NCBI RefSeq assembly: GCF_006337085.1
Contig: NZ_CP040882.1
Location: forward strand, 2,542,001-2,606,000
Direction of reading: 5' to 3'
DNA length: 64,000 nt
Source of the DNA: Sutterella faecalis
GTDB lineage: Bacteria > Pseudomonadota > Gammaproteobacteria > Burkholderiales > Burkholderiaceae_F
The notes beneath the pieces are model-generated. The model was given only the letters and a program-made list of their open reading frames with translations. It ran no database searches and was not told where the DNA came from. The translations under genes were made by a program, and so were the position numbers. Positions 9,701 to 18,552 of this stretch are shown here, piece by piece. How positions within the stretch are numbered: the first letter of the stretch is position 1; each line of letters starts with the position of its first letter.

Positions 9701-12686
9701 TGTTGTAGGGAAGCGTGAGCAGAAGCGTTCCATCCTCTCGCGTCACGCGAATCAGCCATTCGCCGGGTTCGCGGGTGTTGAGCGGAAGCACGGCTTCGCC
9801 CGACGCATCGGTCGTGAGGTCAACCGTTGCCGTTGTTTCAGACAGAGGCGCGTCGCTGTAGGTGAGGCGCCCGGAGCCGTCGGCCGTGAGCTCCGTCACA
9901 TAATGCGTGCGGCTGATTTCAGCGCGAAGCTTTTCGCCCGCCTTCTTTTCGAGGTGCCGGTCAACCGCAATGAAGCGCACCTCCGCCGGGTCGCCGGCAA
10001 GGAGGAAGTTCATGGGCTGGGGCGTTTTGTCGAGCTTCCAGCCAAGCGCCAGTTCACCCCGCGAGAGGAGGAAGTTGAAGCGTTCGGAAACGGCTTCACC
10101 GCCTTCGGATTCAAAGCCCGTGAGGGAAACCTCTGCGCGCGCGAAGCCCGGAATCGTGAGGCTCCCGAGCGGCAGCGTGAGCTCCGCGTCGCCCGCGCCG
10201 GTGGTTTTGACGGCGGGAACGTCCAGGCGCTTTCCGGCATTCCGGTTGTTTTCGAATCCTCCCGCAGGAGATTCGAAGGTCCAGCCCTCGAACCCCGGGA
10301 GCGTCGTGCTTGAAACCGGGTTGACGACGACCTCGCCCTCAATCCGGCGGCCTTCGGCGCCGGCCCCAAAGAGGCTCGTGAGCTTCGCGGGGACTTGAAT
10401 GTCGCCCGGCGCTACCCACCCGGCTTTGGCTTCCGCGGCAGGAAGCTCCGCCGAGAGCGAAAGCGTTTCGGGTGCAAAGTCGGCGATGAAGAGCGTCGTT
10501 GTCGAGAGCGCGGCGTCGCCGCCCGCTGCAAAGACGTCCATCTTGATGCGTCCCGGGAGCGTGCCCTCCGGAATTGTCCAGTCGAAGTCGGCAAGTCCCT
10601 CGGGCGAGAGCTTCACCTGGCGCTTCTCGACCACTTTCCCCGCGTCATTTGTGAGCTTCACTTCAACCGGGAGCCCCTCGGGGAGCGCCGCCATGCTGAG
10701 TTCTCGAATCCCCAGGCCAAAATGCACGGTTTCGCCCGCACGGTAGATCCCGCGGTCCGCGAACGAAAATGCCGCCATGTTGCCGCCCTTCGTTTCGCGT
10801 CCGCCCGTATTCCAGCGGAAGGTGTCCGAAAGGTTGGTGGGGTCCCGGAGCGAAATCCAGGCGAGATCGGTGCCCTTTGACTGCACGGTAATCGCCGCAG
10901 GGCGCTTTTCGCGCTCAAGGCCCTTCGTGGGCTTGAAGTGCGCGCGGCCCTCCTCATCCGTCTGCACGGACTCGATCACGGTGCCGTTTTCGGCGAGAAG
11001 GCTTGCCGCCACGTTGGCGGCGGGCTTCCCGTCCATGAAGCCCGCGGCAAAGACGTCGATCGAGGTGTCGGCCGAGGTCTTCGCAATGACGGCGAGGTTC
11101 GTGAGAAGAAGGCGCTTGCTCGCGGTCGCGACCACTTCTTCCTTCCCGTCCTTCATCCTGACGCCCGTGAGCTCAACCTGGAAGAGTCCGGGACCGGCGC
11201 CGATCACAGCTTCGGCAAGATCAAGCGTTGAGAAGCGGGCCTTCCCGGGCGTTGATTCGCCGAGTTCGATTTCGCCCGTGACGGCGCTCGTATAGGCGTC
11301 GGGCGAGGTGCTCTTCATCACGTTCCAGCCGTCGGCTGCGAGCGCAAGGTAGGCGTTCTTCACGCGTGCGATGCGCCAGCGAAGCTTCTCGACGCCGGTC
11401 GAAAAGAGGGAGAGCGTCCAGTTCCCCGAGAGCGTGAGCATGTTGCCGGGCTGGAGGAACTCGATCGAGCTCGAGAGCTTCGGAAGAAGCAGCACCGAGT
11501 GCCATTTATCGCTCAACCCCGACGTGCCTTCCGGCCCGAAGGATTCAGGCAATTCCACATAAAGGAACGTCCCCTGAGGCGCATGAAGGCGGAATTTGGC
11601 CGTGGTCGTGAGGCCCTTTTCTGAGGCCGGCATCACTTCCACGGGTTCGGCGCGGGAGAGTATCTCTTCGTCGATGACGGGCGCGGCCGTCCAGACGGCA
11701 TTGGTCTGCGCTTCCTCCGACATTTTGGAGGGGAGCGCCAGCACGCGGATATTGTTCATTACCGCCTGCGGATCCATCTGAAGGGTCCCCGTGAGCGTGA
11801 GCTCGTATTCGCCGTTCATCGCTTCGTCGCGAACGGCATGAATTTCTGCGCGTGAAATCTGGAAGAGCGTGGCTTCGCCCGGAACAGTCTGATTGACCGA
11901 AGCCGTCTCAAAGCCCTTCGGCACCGTGAAGCGGCCGTTGTTCTGGCTGATCCGCCCGGCGATGCCGGCGAGCTTCGCCGTAACAATCGTTTCCTCTTCG
12001 GGGAGCTTCGTGAGCTTCACCTTCACGTAGACGCTTGTTCCGTCATCGCTCCAGATGAACTGAGGCTTTGCGGTCTCGAGGCCCGATTCCTTTTTGAAAT
12101 TGAGGCTGAAGGCCTTTTCAACCATTCCCTTCTCAGGGACGGTCGTGAAGAAGAATTCAAAGGAGAGCCACCGTTCGCCCTTTACTGCCGGATCAATCCA
12201 GATGCGGCTTTGCGAATTTATGGCCGCAAGGGGCGGCGTCTCGATCGTGATGAAGCTTTCTTCAATATTGGCGCGAAGCGGAATCGGAATCCCGAGAAGC
12301 GACGCTCTCATCGAGCGCTTCGGCTGCCAGGCGTCCTTCGGCGTAAAGGCAAGCGAATCGGGTCCCGCCCAGCGCCAGGTGCCGGGAACGGAGGGTTTGA
12401 GCGTTATGCCTTCGACCGTGGCGCCGGAACGCCCGAGCGTAATCATGCAGCGGCTGTACCAGTCGTCGCCGTAGGCTTTTCTGCAGGCGTTTTCGCTGGG
12501 GGTCAGGGAAATGTAGATGGGAGCCTTTGCGGATGTCGGGGCGGAGACGGAGGGCTTAAGCCAGACCGTTCGGTCGTCGCTTCCCGGGGCGGCATGTGCC
12601 GGAAGAGAGAGCGAAGAGAGCGCGAGAAGCGTGACAAGGGAAAGGGGTTTTAGCTGAAGCGAAATGGCGCGCGTGGACAGAGCCAT
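6789..12686 (-). CDS. Bacterial alpha-2-macroglobulin family protein, thioester-less
   Basis: A very large (1965-residue) periplasmic protein. The N-terminal signal peptide ends near LPAHA|AP and has no lipobox Cys, so it appears soluble, unlike lipidated E. coli YfhM. Tandem MG-type beta-sandwich domains, a bait-like region, a helical thioester-type domain and a C-terminal receptor-domain-like end (DIALTDLLPGGLAYAMNP) can be traced. The CxEQ thioester motif is missing: the matching stretch reads LPFANRDWNQPAD, and the only Cys are two near the N-terminus (ACRKAY, SRCMIT) and two near the C-terminus (LVCVKR, PGCIAA). An Ala/Ser/Pro-rich tail of about 70 residues ends the protein. It is coupled to pbpC by a one-base overlap. 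Confidence 0.92.
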   Translation of the reverse strand: MALSTRAISLQLKPLSLVTLLALSSLSLPAHAAPGSDDRTVWLKPSVSAPTSAKAPIYISLTPSENACRKAYGDDWYSRCMITLGRSGATVEGITLKPSVPGTWRWAGPDSLAFTPKDAWQPKRSMRASLLGIPIPLRANIEESFITIETPPLAAINSQSRIWIDPAVKGERWLSFEFFFTTVPEKGMVEKAFSLNFKKESGLETAKPQFIWSDDGTSVYVKVKLTKLPEEETIVTAKLAGIAGRISQNNGRFTVPKGFETASVNQTVPGEATLFQISRAEIHAVRDEAMNGEYELTLTGTLQMDPQAVMNNIRVLALPSKMSEEAQTNAVWTAAPVIDEEILSRAEPVEVMPASEKGLTTTAKFRLHAPQGTFLYVELPESFGPEGTSGLSDKWHSVLLLPKLSSSIEFLQPGNMLTLSGNWTLSLFSTGVEKLRWRIARVKNAYLALAADGWNVMKSTSPDAYTSAVTGEIELGESTPGKARFSTLDLAEAVIGAGPGLFQVELTGVRMKDGKEEVVATASKRLLLTNLAVIAKTSADTSIDVFAAGFMDGKPAANVAASLLAENGTVIESVQTDEEGRAHFKPTKGLEREKRPAAITVQSKGTDLAWISLRDPTNLSDTFRWNTGGRETKGGNMAAFSFADRGIYRAGETVHFGLGIRELSMAALPEGLPVEVKLTNDAGKVVEKRQVKLSPEGLADFDWTIPEGTLPGRIKMDVFAAGGDAALSTTTLFIADFAPETLSLSAELPAAEAKAGWVAPGDIQVPAKLTSLFGAGAEGRRIEGEVVVNPVSSTTLPGFEGWTFESPAGGFENNRNAGKRLDVPAVKTTGAGDAELTLPLGSLTIPGFARAEVSLTGFESEGGEAVSERFNFLLSRGELALGWKLDKTPQPMNFLLAGDPAEVRFIAVDRHLEKKAGEKLRAEISRTHYVTELTADGSGRLTYSDAPLSETTATVDLTTDASGEAVLPLNTREPGEWLIRVTREDGTLLLTLPYNTAGNTLEKAASEELPAAEMRARLEKTTLEAGDKARLSLLSPFSGFALITFESANVISSRWTAVKSGDNLIEVDAPEGFSGRAWLRVSLVRGQDSAKKFLRGFAETAIPVLLNTKEKRLQIDVSVPEKLGSAKTIPITLTAEKPSRVFLWAADAGILSLTNYPAPNPLKALIEDRALEVETRETLSLLMPDASAAADLTAPFGGDFAESAKMAAGFGNPFARTLGDSAVWWGGLVEAGPEARTIEATLPEGFNGRIRIFAVGASENEAGAGEASAAIAEPLVIEPILPAAVSPGDIFALGATVTPETPTASGALEISSDALTPASAAIPITFPEKGGKVATSVAQAPAAPGTVQVTFRAQTENAKADRTLEIGVRPASVKSTRIYGGRIEGNAEDGSPLLQLPNELYPNESQTSFMVSAVPATLVLQLGLPFANRDWNQPADAIAAALPLVLLAANPDAARFVPLGETPEKAAAKLAELTKARAEKALSAIEGALSWEGIRSFPWMPANPYLTAWTLDYLLAAARTTGVPPELMRSVKERLMRTVTEDPQTIDDARTKAYALWVLTREGTMTTEYLETLRASMEERFPDWKRDAAAAFLAASYQHLRMRAEAEELLSGTISTARAGGAWTPETATALAAQALAASGLTQKSSAKFLSSLAVDDFAGALKRGTFDALYAGAAAMTMMEPSIGGATDAEKSDDDAGLTLVCVKRTAGFPDDKDHLTTAPAGALLEAPGCIAAEVSGAAQSSFLWWQGEQTGWVRLPDDKASPAEKSGLEVERTYLGEDGKPSTRFRAGEKITVRVKLRAYAGEEGLMDIALTDLLPGGLAYAMNPGTGPDGAPKFLRSEERMTWLSPELSSWSPVTFTYTVRAATPGEFTVPPVEAQSLSRPLLRARGASGKLTILDSEGNPVKLPDAAPAAASASRDMSAAPLSSQSTQPSENRVPQSAASPAPEKANTAPGNTPSAPDGDD

Positions 12687-12868
12687 GGCAGGAAACTCCC
12701 AAATTAATCATGAGTATGAGCATAGACGGTTTGGGGGCCGGAGGCGAAGAGAGAAAGCCCGGGCGTCTCACTGATTTTCAATGGTTTTCCACAAGGAGAA
12801 AATGTTTGCCGGAGAAAATCAAGCATCTCCTCCCGTCTCTCTCCGACAACAGCGGAGGCGGAGCGGCC

Positions 12869-13840
12869 TCAGCCTGGGTTTGCGCGCTTGGCGCAGGAAA
12901 GCAGGATCGAGCGCACCCACTGGAGCTCAAGGTCGTCGTTTGCCCGGTGGTGCCAGATGAGCTGCGGCTTGTGGCGAATGCTTTTTTCCTTCGTCCTGAT
13001 GATGACGATGTCGCCGCCTTTTTCCATGTATTCGGCTGTACGCCGCGGAAGCACCATCAGCAGGTCGCTTTCCGCCACGGTCGGAATGAGCGAGAGAAAC
13101 TGCGTCGTTCTCATGGAGGAGCGGCCTTCGGACCATGCCGGAAAAACGTTCTCCCGGAGCGACGTCCAGGAGGCGCCCGGACGGGTGTGGTAGCAGACAT
13201 CGGCAAAAGCGTGCCTGAGGACATCCGGAGTGGACACGGCCTCGCCTTCAGCCTGACGCGCCAGCGGATGATCCTTTCTTCCGGTGAGCACATAGTCCGT
13301 TTCCGCAAGCTCGATCGCGTGAAATCCTGCGGGGAGCGTCATGACGGGGGAGACCGCAAAGTCGATTTCACCCGAGGAGAGAAGCGAAAACCGGTCGTCC
13401 GAGAGCGGCAGGTAGGAAATCATGACGCCCGGCGCCTGCGCAAGGAGCTCCCTGGCGAAATTGGGAAAAACTGAAAAAGGCGCATTGTCGGCGCATCCGA
13501 TGCGGATGTCGCGGACGATCCGGGCGGGATCGAAAGTCTGAGGTGCCAGAAGCGCGTCGTAGGTTTTGAGAACGGCTTCCGTGCGGGCCATGAGGAGCTT
13601 TGCCTTTCTCGTGGGAACCAGTCCGCCGGGAAAGCGCGTGAAGAGGCGGTCTTCAAAAATCTCGCGCAGCTGCGAGAGCATTCGGCTTGCCGTGGGGAGC
13701 GACAGTCCCAGGCGCTCTGCCGCTGCCGCCAGATTTTCCGTCTGGCAGAGCGTATGGAGGAGCCTGAGGGACTCAATGGAGGGTGATTTTGCGCCGACTT
13801 TCATTTTCAGAAAATGCCTCTTTTCGAAATTGTAACTCAA
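12869..13840 (-). CDS. LysR-family transcriptional regulator
   Basis: 323 residues. The N-terminal winged helix-turn-helix is around residues 20-75 (LLHTLCQTENLAAAAERLGL, then PTASRMLSQLRE). A periplasmic-binding-like effector domain follows. It is divergent from the arylsulfotransferase gene with 85 bases between the starts, the classical LysR arrangement, so it most likely controls assT in response to a sulfate ester or phenolic compound. An internal ATG at 13804 (Met13) is an equally plausible start. The effector cannot be read from the sequence. Confidence 0.92.
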   Translation of the reverse strand: MSYNFEKRHFLKMKVGAKSPSIESLRLLHTLCQTENLAAAAERLGLSLPTASRMLSQLREIFEDRLFTRFPGGLVPTRKAKLLMARTEAVLKTYDALLAPQTFDPARIVRDIRIGCADNAPFSVFPNFARELLAQAPGVMISYLPLSDDRFSLLSSGEIDFAVSPVMTLPAGFHAIELAETDYVLTGRKDHPLARQAEGEAVSTPDVLRHAFADVCYHTRPGASWTSLRENVFPAWSEGRSSMRTTQFLSLIPTVAESDLLMVLPRRTAEYMEKGGDIVIIRTKEKSIRHKPQLIWHHRANDDLELQWVRSILLSCAKRANPG

Positions 13841-13925
13841 TCAAGGTATCCGATTGTTTACTGTAAATTATTTGATTTTTATGATTTCTTCATTGCAAAT
13901 TTCATTCTGAAGGAAAGGAGTTTCC

Positions 13926-15761
13926 ATGAAGACCATCACGAAGTCCGCGCTTGCGGCTGCCGTTCTCGGCGCCCTGATGCTCTCTGCTGCACCGACGACG
14001 GTAATGGCGGCGGGCGGCGCCTCGGGCGCAGCCGTCAAGTACGCGAAGCAGGGGCAGATCGGCGAAGTCATCACGAATCCCTATCGCATTGCGCCGCTGA
14101 CGGCCATCATTCGCTCGGGCGGCTACACGCTTACCGACGTCAAGGTCCGCATCGTGCCGAAGGAGAATGGCGCTGAGATCAAGTACGACGTCGACAGAAG
14201 CGAGGTGCTCACGCACGGCGGCATCCCGGTCTTCGGGCTCTATCCGGACTACGTCAATACCGTTGAGGTCTCCTACACCCGCACGGATCTCACGGGCGAA
14301 AAGAAGGCGGTGAACGAGGCCTACAAGATCTATGCGCCGCCCGTCTATACGGAAGGAAACGGCACGGTCTCTCAGAAGAGCACGATGTTTGATACGACGG
14401 TTGTGAAGGCCGATCCTGAATTCAAGGACCGTCTCTATCTCGTCAACAATCTCCTCGTTTCGCCCCCGAAGGGCTCGCGCGTTGTCTGGAACAACCCCTC
14501 GGGCGGCGCGTTGGAATGGTGCTTCTATCCGCAGAACGCCATCATCGATGCGACGGGCGAAGTCCGCTGGTACATGAACGTGGATTCAATCTACGACATG
14601 GAATCGGTCTACAACGGCGGCGTCATGATGGGCTTCCAGCAGGGCGACGACGGCGCGCTCACCTGGGGCTACGGCCAGCGCTACGTGAAGTACGACATCA
14701 TGGGCCGCGAAGTCTTCAACCGCCGTCTCCCCGCGGGCTATGAAGACTTCTCGCACTCCTTTGATCAGGCCCAGAACGGGAACTTCCTTCTGCGCGTGGC
14801 GGCCAACGACGTTCGTCGTCCCGACGGCCGCAACGTCCGCACGGTCCGTGACGTGATCGCTGAAGTCAATCCCGCCGGCCGCGTGGTCGATGACTGGCGT
14901 CTCTGGGAAATTCTCGACCCCTATCGCGATGTCGTGATCAAGTCGCTCGACCAGGGCGCGGTGTGCCTCAATCTCGATGCCGACAGCGCCGGCAAGACGC
15001 TCTCTTCGGCTGACCTCGCCGCCATGGACAAGGAAGAGCATTTCGGCGACATCACGGGCGTCGGCATCGGCCGCAACTGGGCGCACGTCAATTCCGTCGA
15101 CTATGACCCGACCGATGATTCGATCATCATTTCCTCGCGCCATCAGTCCGCGATCATCAAGATCGGCCGCGACAAGAAGGTGAAGTGGATTCTCGGCGCT
15201 CCCGACGGCTGGCAGAAGGCCTGGGCGGATAAGGTCCTGAAGCCCGTCGACAAGGACGGCAACCCCATCAAGTGCGAACAAGGCAAGTGCGAAAATACGA
15301 CCTTCGACTGGACGTGGACGCAGCACACGGCCTTCCGCATCGACTCGAAGTCCGACAAGCGCTTCGTTTATCTCACGGCCTTCGACAACGGCGACGGCCG
15401 CGGACTCGAGCAGCCGCCGCTTCCCGACATGAAGTATTCGCGCGCTGTGGTCTACAAGGTCGACCAGGAAAAAGGCACGGTCGAGCAGCTCTGGGAGTTC
15501 GGCAAGGAACGCGGCCACGCGTGGTACAGCCCGGTGACCTCTCTCACGCAGTACGAGGCCGACAAGGATTCGATCATGGTCTATTCCGCGACGCCTGAGA
15601 TGCAGCTCGTCAAGGGCAAGGCCGTGGGCGCGCCGAATCCGTACCTGATGGAATTCAAGTGGGGTTCGACGGAACCCGCGGTTGAAATCCGCATCAACGG
15701 CTCCATGGGCTATCAGGCGATGCCTTTCCGCGTCGAAAAGGCCTTCCATCACGCCAAGTGA
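13926..15761 (+). CDS. assT: Periplasmic aryl-sulfate sulfotransferase (AssT)
   Basis: 611 residues with a Sec signal peptide ending near MAA. This PAPS-independent enzyme moves sulfate from one phenolic ester to another phenol in the periplasm through a sulfo-histidine. The active-site set His252/His356/Arg374/His436 of the E. coli enzyme is matched with correct spacing by His277 (SHSFDQ), His387 (NWAHVNS), Arg405 (SSRHQS) and His467 (TQHTAF). Cys450 and Cys455 (KCEQGKC) match the disulfide loop just before the catalytic His. A good ribosome site (GGAAAGGAG) precedes the ATG. A terminator follows immediately, so it is monocistronic, and no dsbL/dsbI partner is next to it. Regulation is probably by the divergent LysR protein. 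Confidence 0.95.
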   Translation: MKTITKSALAAAVLGALMLSAAPTTVMAAGGASGAAVKYAKQGQIGEVITNPYRIAPLTAIIRSGGYTLTDVKVRIVPKENGAEIKYDVDRSEVLTHGGIPVFGLYPDYVNTVEVSYTRTDLTGEKKAVNEAYKIYAPPVYTEGNGTVSQKSTMFDTTVVKADPEFKDRLYLVNNLLVSPPKGSRVVWNNPSGGALEWCFYPQNAIIDATGEVRWYMNVDSIYDMESVYNGGVMMGFQQGDDGALTWGYGQRYVKYDIMGREVFNRRLPAGYEDFSHSFDQAQNGNFLLRVAANDVRRPDGRNVRTVRDVIAEVNPAGRVVDDWRLWEILDPYRDVVIKSLDQGAVCLNLDADSAGKTLSSADLAAMDKEEHFGDITGVGIGRNWAHVNSVDYDPTDDSIIISSRHQSAIIKIGRDKKVKWILGAPDGWQKAWADKVLKPVDKDGNPIKCEQGKCENTTFDWTWTQHTAFRIDSKSDKRFVYLTAFDNGDGRGLEQPPLPDMKYSRAVVYKVDQEKGTVEQLWEFGKERGHAWYSPVTSLTQYEADKDSIMVYSATPEMQLVKGKAVGAPNPYLMEFKWGSTEPAVEIRINGSMGYQAMPFRVEKAFHHAK

Positions 15762-15799
15762 TGCATGAGGCGCTTCCATTGAAGCACTTCTGAAAGGAA

Positions 15800-15836
15800 A
15801 AAGCTCCGGTCTCTTTGCAGTCCCGGAGCTTTTTTC
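15800..15836 (+). terminator. Rho-independent terminator after assT
   Basis: AAAGCTCCGG at 15800-15809 pairs with CCGGAGCTTT at 15823-15832, followed by T residues. Strong. Confidence 0.9.
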
Positions 15837-15865
15837 GTCTGGTGCCTTGCGGCTGAAAGAAGTCC

Positions 15866-16825
15866 TCAGAGAAGCCCGAGGCAGCTCATGATCAGGGGCA
15901 TCGTGACCGATGCGAGCGCAGTCGTGACGAGAAGCGAATTCGCGGTCGCGCCCTGCATCACCTTGAACTCCTGCGCCATGATGTAAACGTTGACGCCGAC
16001 GGGGAGGCACGCAAGAAGGCAGGTGGCCTGCATCGCCTCGTGACCGAGATTGAAGATCCGGCAGAGGCCGTAGACGACAAGCGGCTGGAGGCCGAGCTTC
16101 AGGAACGTTATGAGGAGCGTCGTGGAGAGATTCGCGGTGATCCGGTACTGCGTGAGGCCGACACCGACCGCAAAGAGCGCGACGGGAGCTGCCGCGTCCG
16201 CCATCATGGCGATGGTCTTTGCCATGGGCACCGGCATGGAGAGGTTCGAGATGCTCCAGAGAAAGCCGAGGATGATGCCGATCACGATCGGATTCCGGAT
16301 GGTTTGAAGCGTTCCCTTTGTGACCGTCGTGAGGATCGACGGGCTCTTCGCGCGCCCGAGTTCGATCGCGATCGTGACGAGGGTCCACATGAGGAATCCG
16401 TTCAGGGAAAAGATGATCGCAATCGAAAGCATCGCTTCTTGCCCAAGGAGCGCCACGGCAACGGGGATCCCGAGCTGAACGTTGTTCGAGAAGACGGCTG
16501 CCATGCCGAAGATCGTGCGCTCGTCGGAATTGAGGTTCAGAAAGCGGTGCCCGAGGAAGCGCCCGATCGCGAAGACGAGAAAGCAGGAGCCGAAGAAGGC
16601 GAGCGCAATGTTCCAGTCGGGCGGCGGCAGGTGCGTGATGTCGCTCATGAGCCTGAAAAGAAGAATCGGGAGCGCAATGTTGAAGGCGAATTTCGATAGC
16701 GCCTGACCGATTGCCGGCGTGACGAGCTTTACGGTCGCAGCGAGATACCCGATGGCAATGAGCGCAAAGAGCGGAAGCGCTGCAAGGAAGTTGGTGAGGA
16801 AGAGTTCCATTGCTGCTGCAAACAT
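15866..16825 (-). CDS. AEC-family (auxin efflux carrier-like) permease
   Basis: About 319 residues with about ten hydrophobic helices. The first is LFLTNFLAALPLFALIAIGYLA. The motif FSNNVQLGIPVAVALLG is characteristic of the bacterial AEC family, whose members include malonate and other carboxylate carriers (MdcF, MleP). The substrate cannot be deduced. I chose the ATG near 16825 because a longer open frame, beginning with TTG at 16882, adds only a polar Ser/Pro/Lys-rich stretch before the first helix. Another Met five residues later (MELFLTNF) is also possible. It points away from assT and has no obvious operon partner. Confidence 0.88.
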   Translation of the reverse strand: MFAAAMELFLTNFLAALPLFALIAIGYLAATVKLVTPAIGQALSKFAFNIALPILLFRLMSDITHLPPPDWNIALAFFGSCFLVFAIGRFLGHRFLNLNSDERTIFGMAAVFSNNVQLGIPVAVALLGQEAMLSIAIIFSLNGFLMWTLVTIAIELGRAKSPSILTTVTKGTLQTIRNPIVIGIILGFLWSISNLSMPVPMAKTIAMMADAAAPVALFAVGVGLTQYRITANLSTTLLITFLKLGLQPLVVYGLCRIFNLGHEAMQATCLLACLPVGVNVYIMAQEFKVMQGATANSLLVTTALASVTMPLIMSCLGLL

Positions 16826-17009
16826 GTCTGAAGGCTTCGGGGAGGGACTTTGCTTAGGGGATGTCGGTTCCCTCGCGTGCAAAGTCCTGAAGCTTCAAAT
16901 TCTATTTTTCTAGTGCGGCGTCGGGAAGAGCTGGGATAAGGCGAGAATTCGGCAACAGTTGCTCAGGCATCAGAGGGAACAAGTCTGCTGGTTCATGTCC
17001 TTGAAACTC

Positions 17010-18524
17010 TTACTCGGCTAATTGAGCTTCTTCCTTAGCTCGAAGATGTTTAATCACGCGGAGCATGATGTTGATGGATTCCTCGAGGTTCTTTTCCACG
17101 AAGCCTTCCCCCATACATTTGTTATCGGGATGATGAATGGAGTTCCTGATGCAGGAGGAAAGAGTGAGCTTATCTCTTCGATTTTTGCCTTTATTGTCCT
17201 TTCGGCTCCAAATACAGGGAGTGTGGTGCTCATTCATTTCATCAAAAGAGAGCCGCAACAGTTTGTCTGCGGCTTCAACAGTCGCGGAACTAGAACGGTC
17301 CTGCAGATAGCTGTATAGCTCATCGTGGAACTCGACCGTCGGCATGTTGTAGGCGTGCCAGCAAATTTCGCCCCACGTGGGGCCGTGGAGAAAGAGCGAT
17401 CTGAATCGCGCTTGTGACACGACGACATTAGAGGCGGTTGAGTTGTCTCTTTGACAGAGAAGAAGATTTGCAGTTCGAACAGCCGGGGAGTGGAGAAAAA
17501 TTGGCGAATGTGTCGTGACAATTACCTGATAAAACTTTGAAATTGTGAGAAGAGCATCCAGGAGCCTAGCTTGTCCGCGCGGATGCAGACAGATTTCGGG
17601 TTCGTCCAGAAGAAAGATGTAGGGCTTCCTTGTACCAACGGTTTTGTTGGAATGAACAGATGCCCAGGCGACGAGGAGTGCGAGAGCGGTCATCCTTTGA
17701 ACTCCCTGGCCGTGTTCGGAAAGCGGGAGAGAGTTGCCAAGGTCGAGTATGGGGGTCAGAGTTCTGATCAGTGTTGATAGCCTTGGTTCGGGGAGTTCAA
17801 ACCGAATGGTGCCGTCACCGAAGAAAAAGCGAAACTGATCTGATACCTGATTTTCAATTACTTGAATATCCTTGCGGAGCGAGGAATTCTGCCCGGAAAA
17901 ACAATCGTTGAAAGCCTTGCAGAATTGTTGATAGTCGATTGATTTTTCGGCAGTTTTAAAGATGTCTTCTAAGAGCTCTTGACTGAGGGTATTGACGCGA
18001 AAGGATGCGCGCTGCTGCACTTCAACGGAGGCCCAGAGCGGATGGAGGTCAATGGCGCGGTTGAGTATGAAATAAAGACTAGTCGGGTCTGAGTTTTTTT
18101 CATTAAAACCGCCTTTCTCCGCAAGTATGCCGGTTTTCTCTAAATTATTAAACGAATGTCTGACTCGCAAATGCCCGGAAGAGGTTAAGGCTTCCTTCAT
18201 CGAGTCTTTGTCCGTATTACTGCTAAAAGCTTCAAGCGTTCGCATCATTTCTTCAGAGGAGTTGTCTGCGAATTCGCCGATGACGGCGCATTCTTCAGAG
18301 ACAGGTGCGCCATCGGAACCGATACTGGTTGGATTTTGTGAATGGGGTGTTAAATTCATCAGGAAGCATATCGCCTGTAAAAGCGTACTTTTCCCGACAT
18401 TATTTTCTCCGACAAGGATATTCAGACCGGAGCCTGGGTTACCATTTGGTCCATGAAAGATTATTTCCTGCGACTCTCCTCGGAATCCTTTGAAATTTTT
18501 GAGCTTGAGGCTGTGGAGGTACAT
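17010..18524 (-). CDS. ABC/RecF-type ATPase with HEPN-like C-terminal motif (candidate defence or RNase effector)
   Basis: 504 residues from the ATG at 18524, whose upstream AAGGAG is 11 bases away. The opening LHSLKLKNFKGFRG is typical of SMC/RecF/OLD-like ATPases. Walker A is VGENNVGKSTLL, the signature region is LSEHGQGVQRM, Walker B is YIFLLDEPEICLHPRG and the switch His is in VTTHSPIFLH. No TOPRIM domain is visible. The C-terminal region carries CIRNSIHHPDN with Arg460 and His465: the R-N-x3-H spacing of HEPN ribonucleases. ABC ATPase-HEPN fusions such as PrrC and RloC are anticodon nucleases in phage defence, so a comparable role is a reasonable hypothesis. The gene is less GC-rich than its surroundings and follows a small helix-turn-helix gene by 28 bases, suggesting co-transcription and transfer. 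Confidence 0.75.
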   Translation of the reverse strand: MYLHSLKLKNFKGFRGESQEIIFHGPNGNPGSGLNILVGENNVGKSTLLQAICFLMNLTPHSQNPTSIGSDGAPVSEECAVIGEFADNSSEEMMRTLEAFSSNTDKDSMKEALTSSGHLRVRHSFNNLEKTGILAEKGGFNEKNSDPTSLYFILNRAIDLHPLWASVEVQQRASFRVNTLSQELLEDIFKTAEKSIDYQQFCKAFNDCFSGQNSSLRKDIQVIENQVSDQFRFFFGDGTIRFELPEPRLSTLIRTLTPILDLGNSLPLSEHGQGVQRMTALALLVAWASVHSNKTVGTRKPYIFLLDEPEICLHPRGQARLLDALLTISKFYQVIVTTHSPIFLHSPAVRTANLLLCQRDNSTASNVVVSQARFRSLFLHGPTWGEICWHAYNMPTVEFHDELYSYLQDRSSSATVEAADKLLRLSFDEMNEHHTPCIWSRKDNKGKNRRDKLTLSSCIRNSIHHPDNKCMGEGFVEKNLEESINIMLRVIKHLRAKEEAQLAE

Positions 18525-18552
18525 GTGTGATGAATCTCCTTCAATAGTGGAT

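Noticed and set aside
7539..10313. 924-codon open frame on the plus strand
   Set aside because: It is antisense to the alpha-2-macroglobulin gene, Arg/Gly-rich and without recognisable domains; a product of GC-biased third positions.
14586..16388. 600-codon open frame across assT and the AEC gene
   Set aside because: Runs antisense to assT and out of frame through the permease; no protein family.
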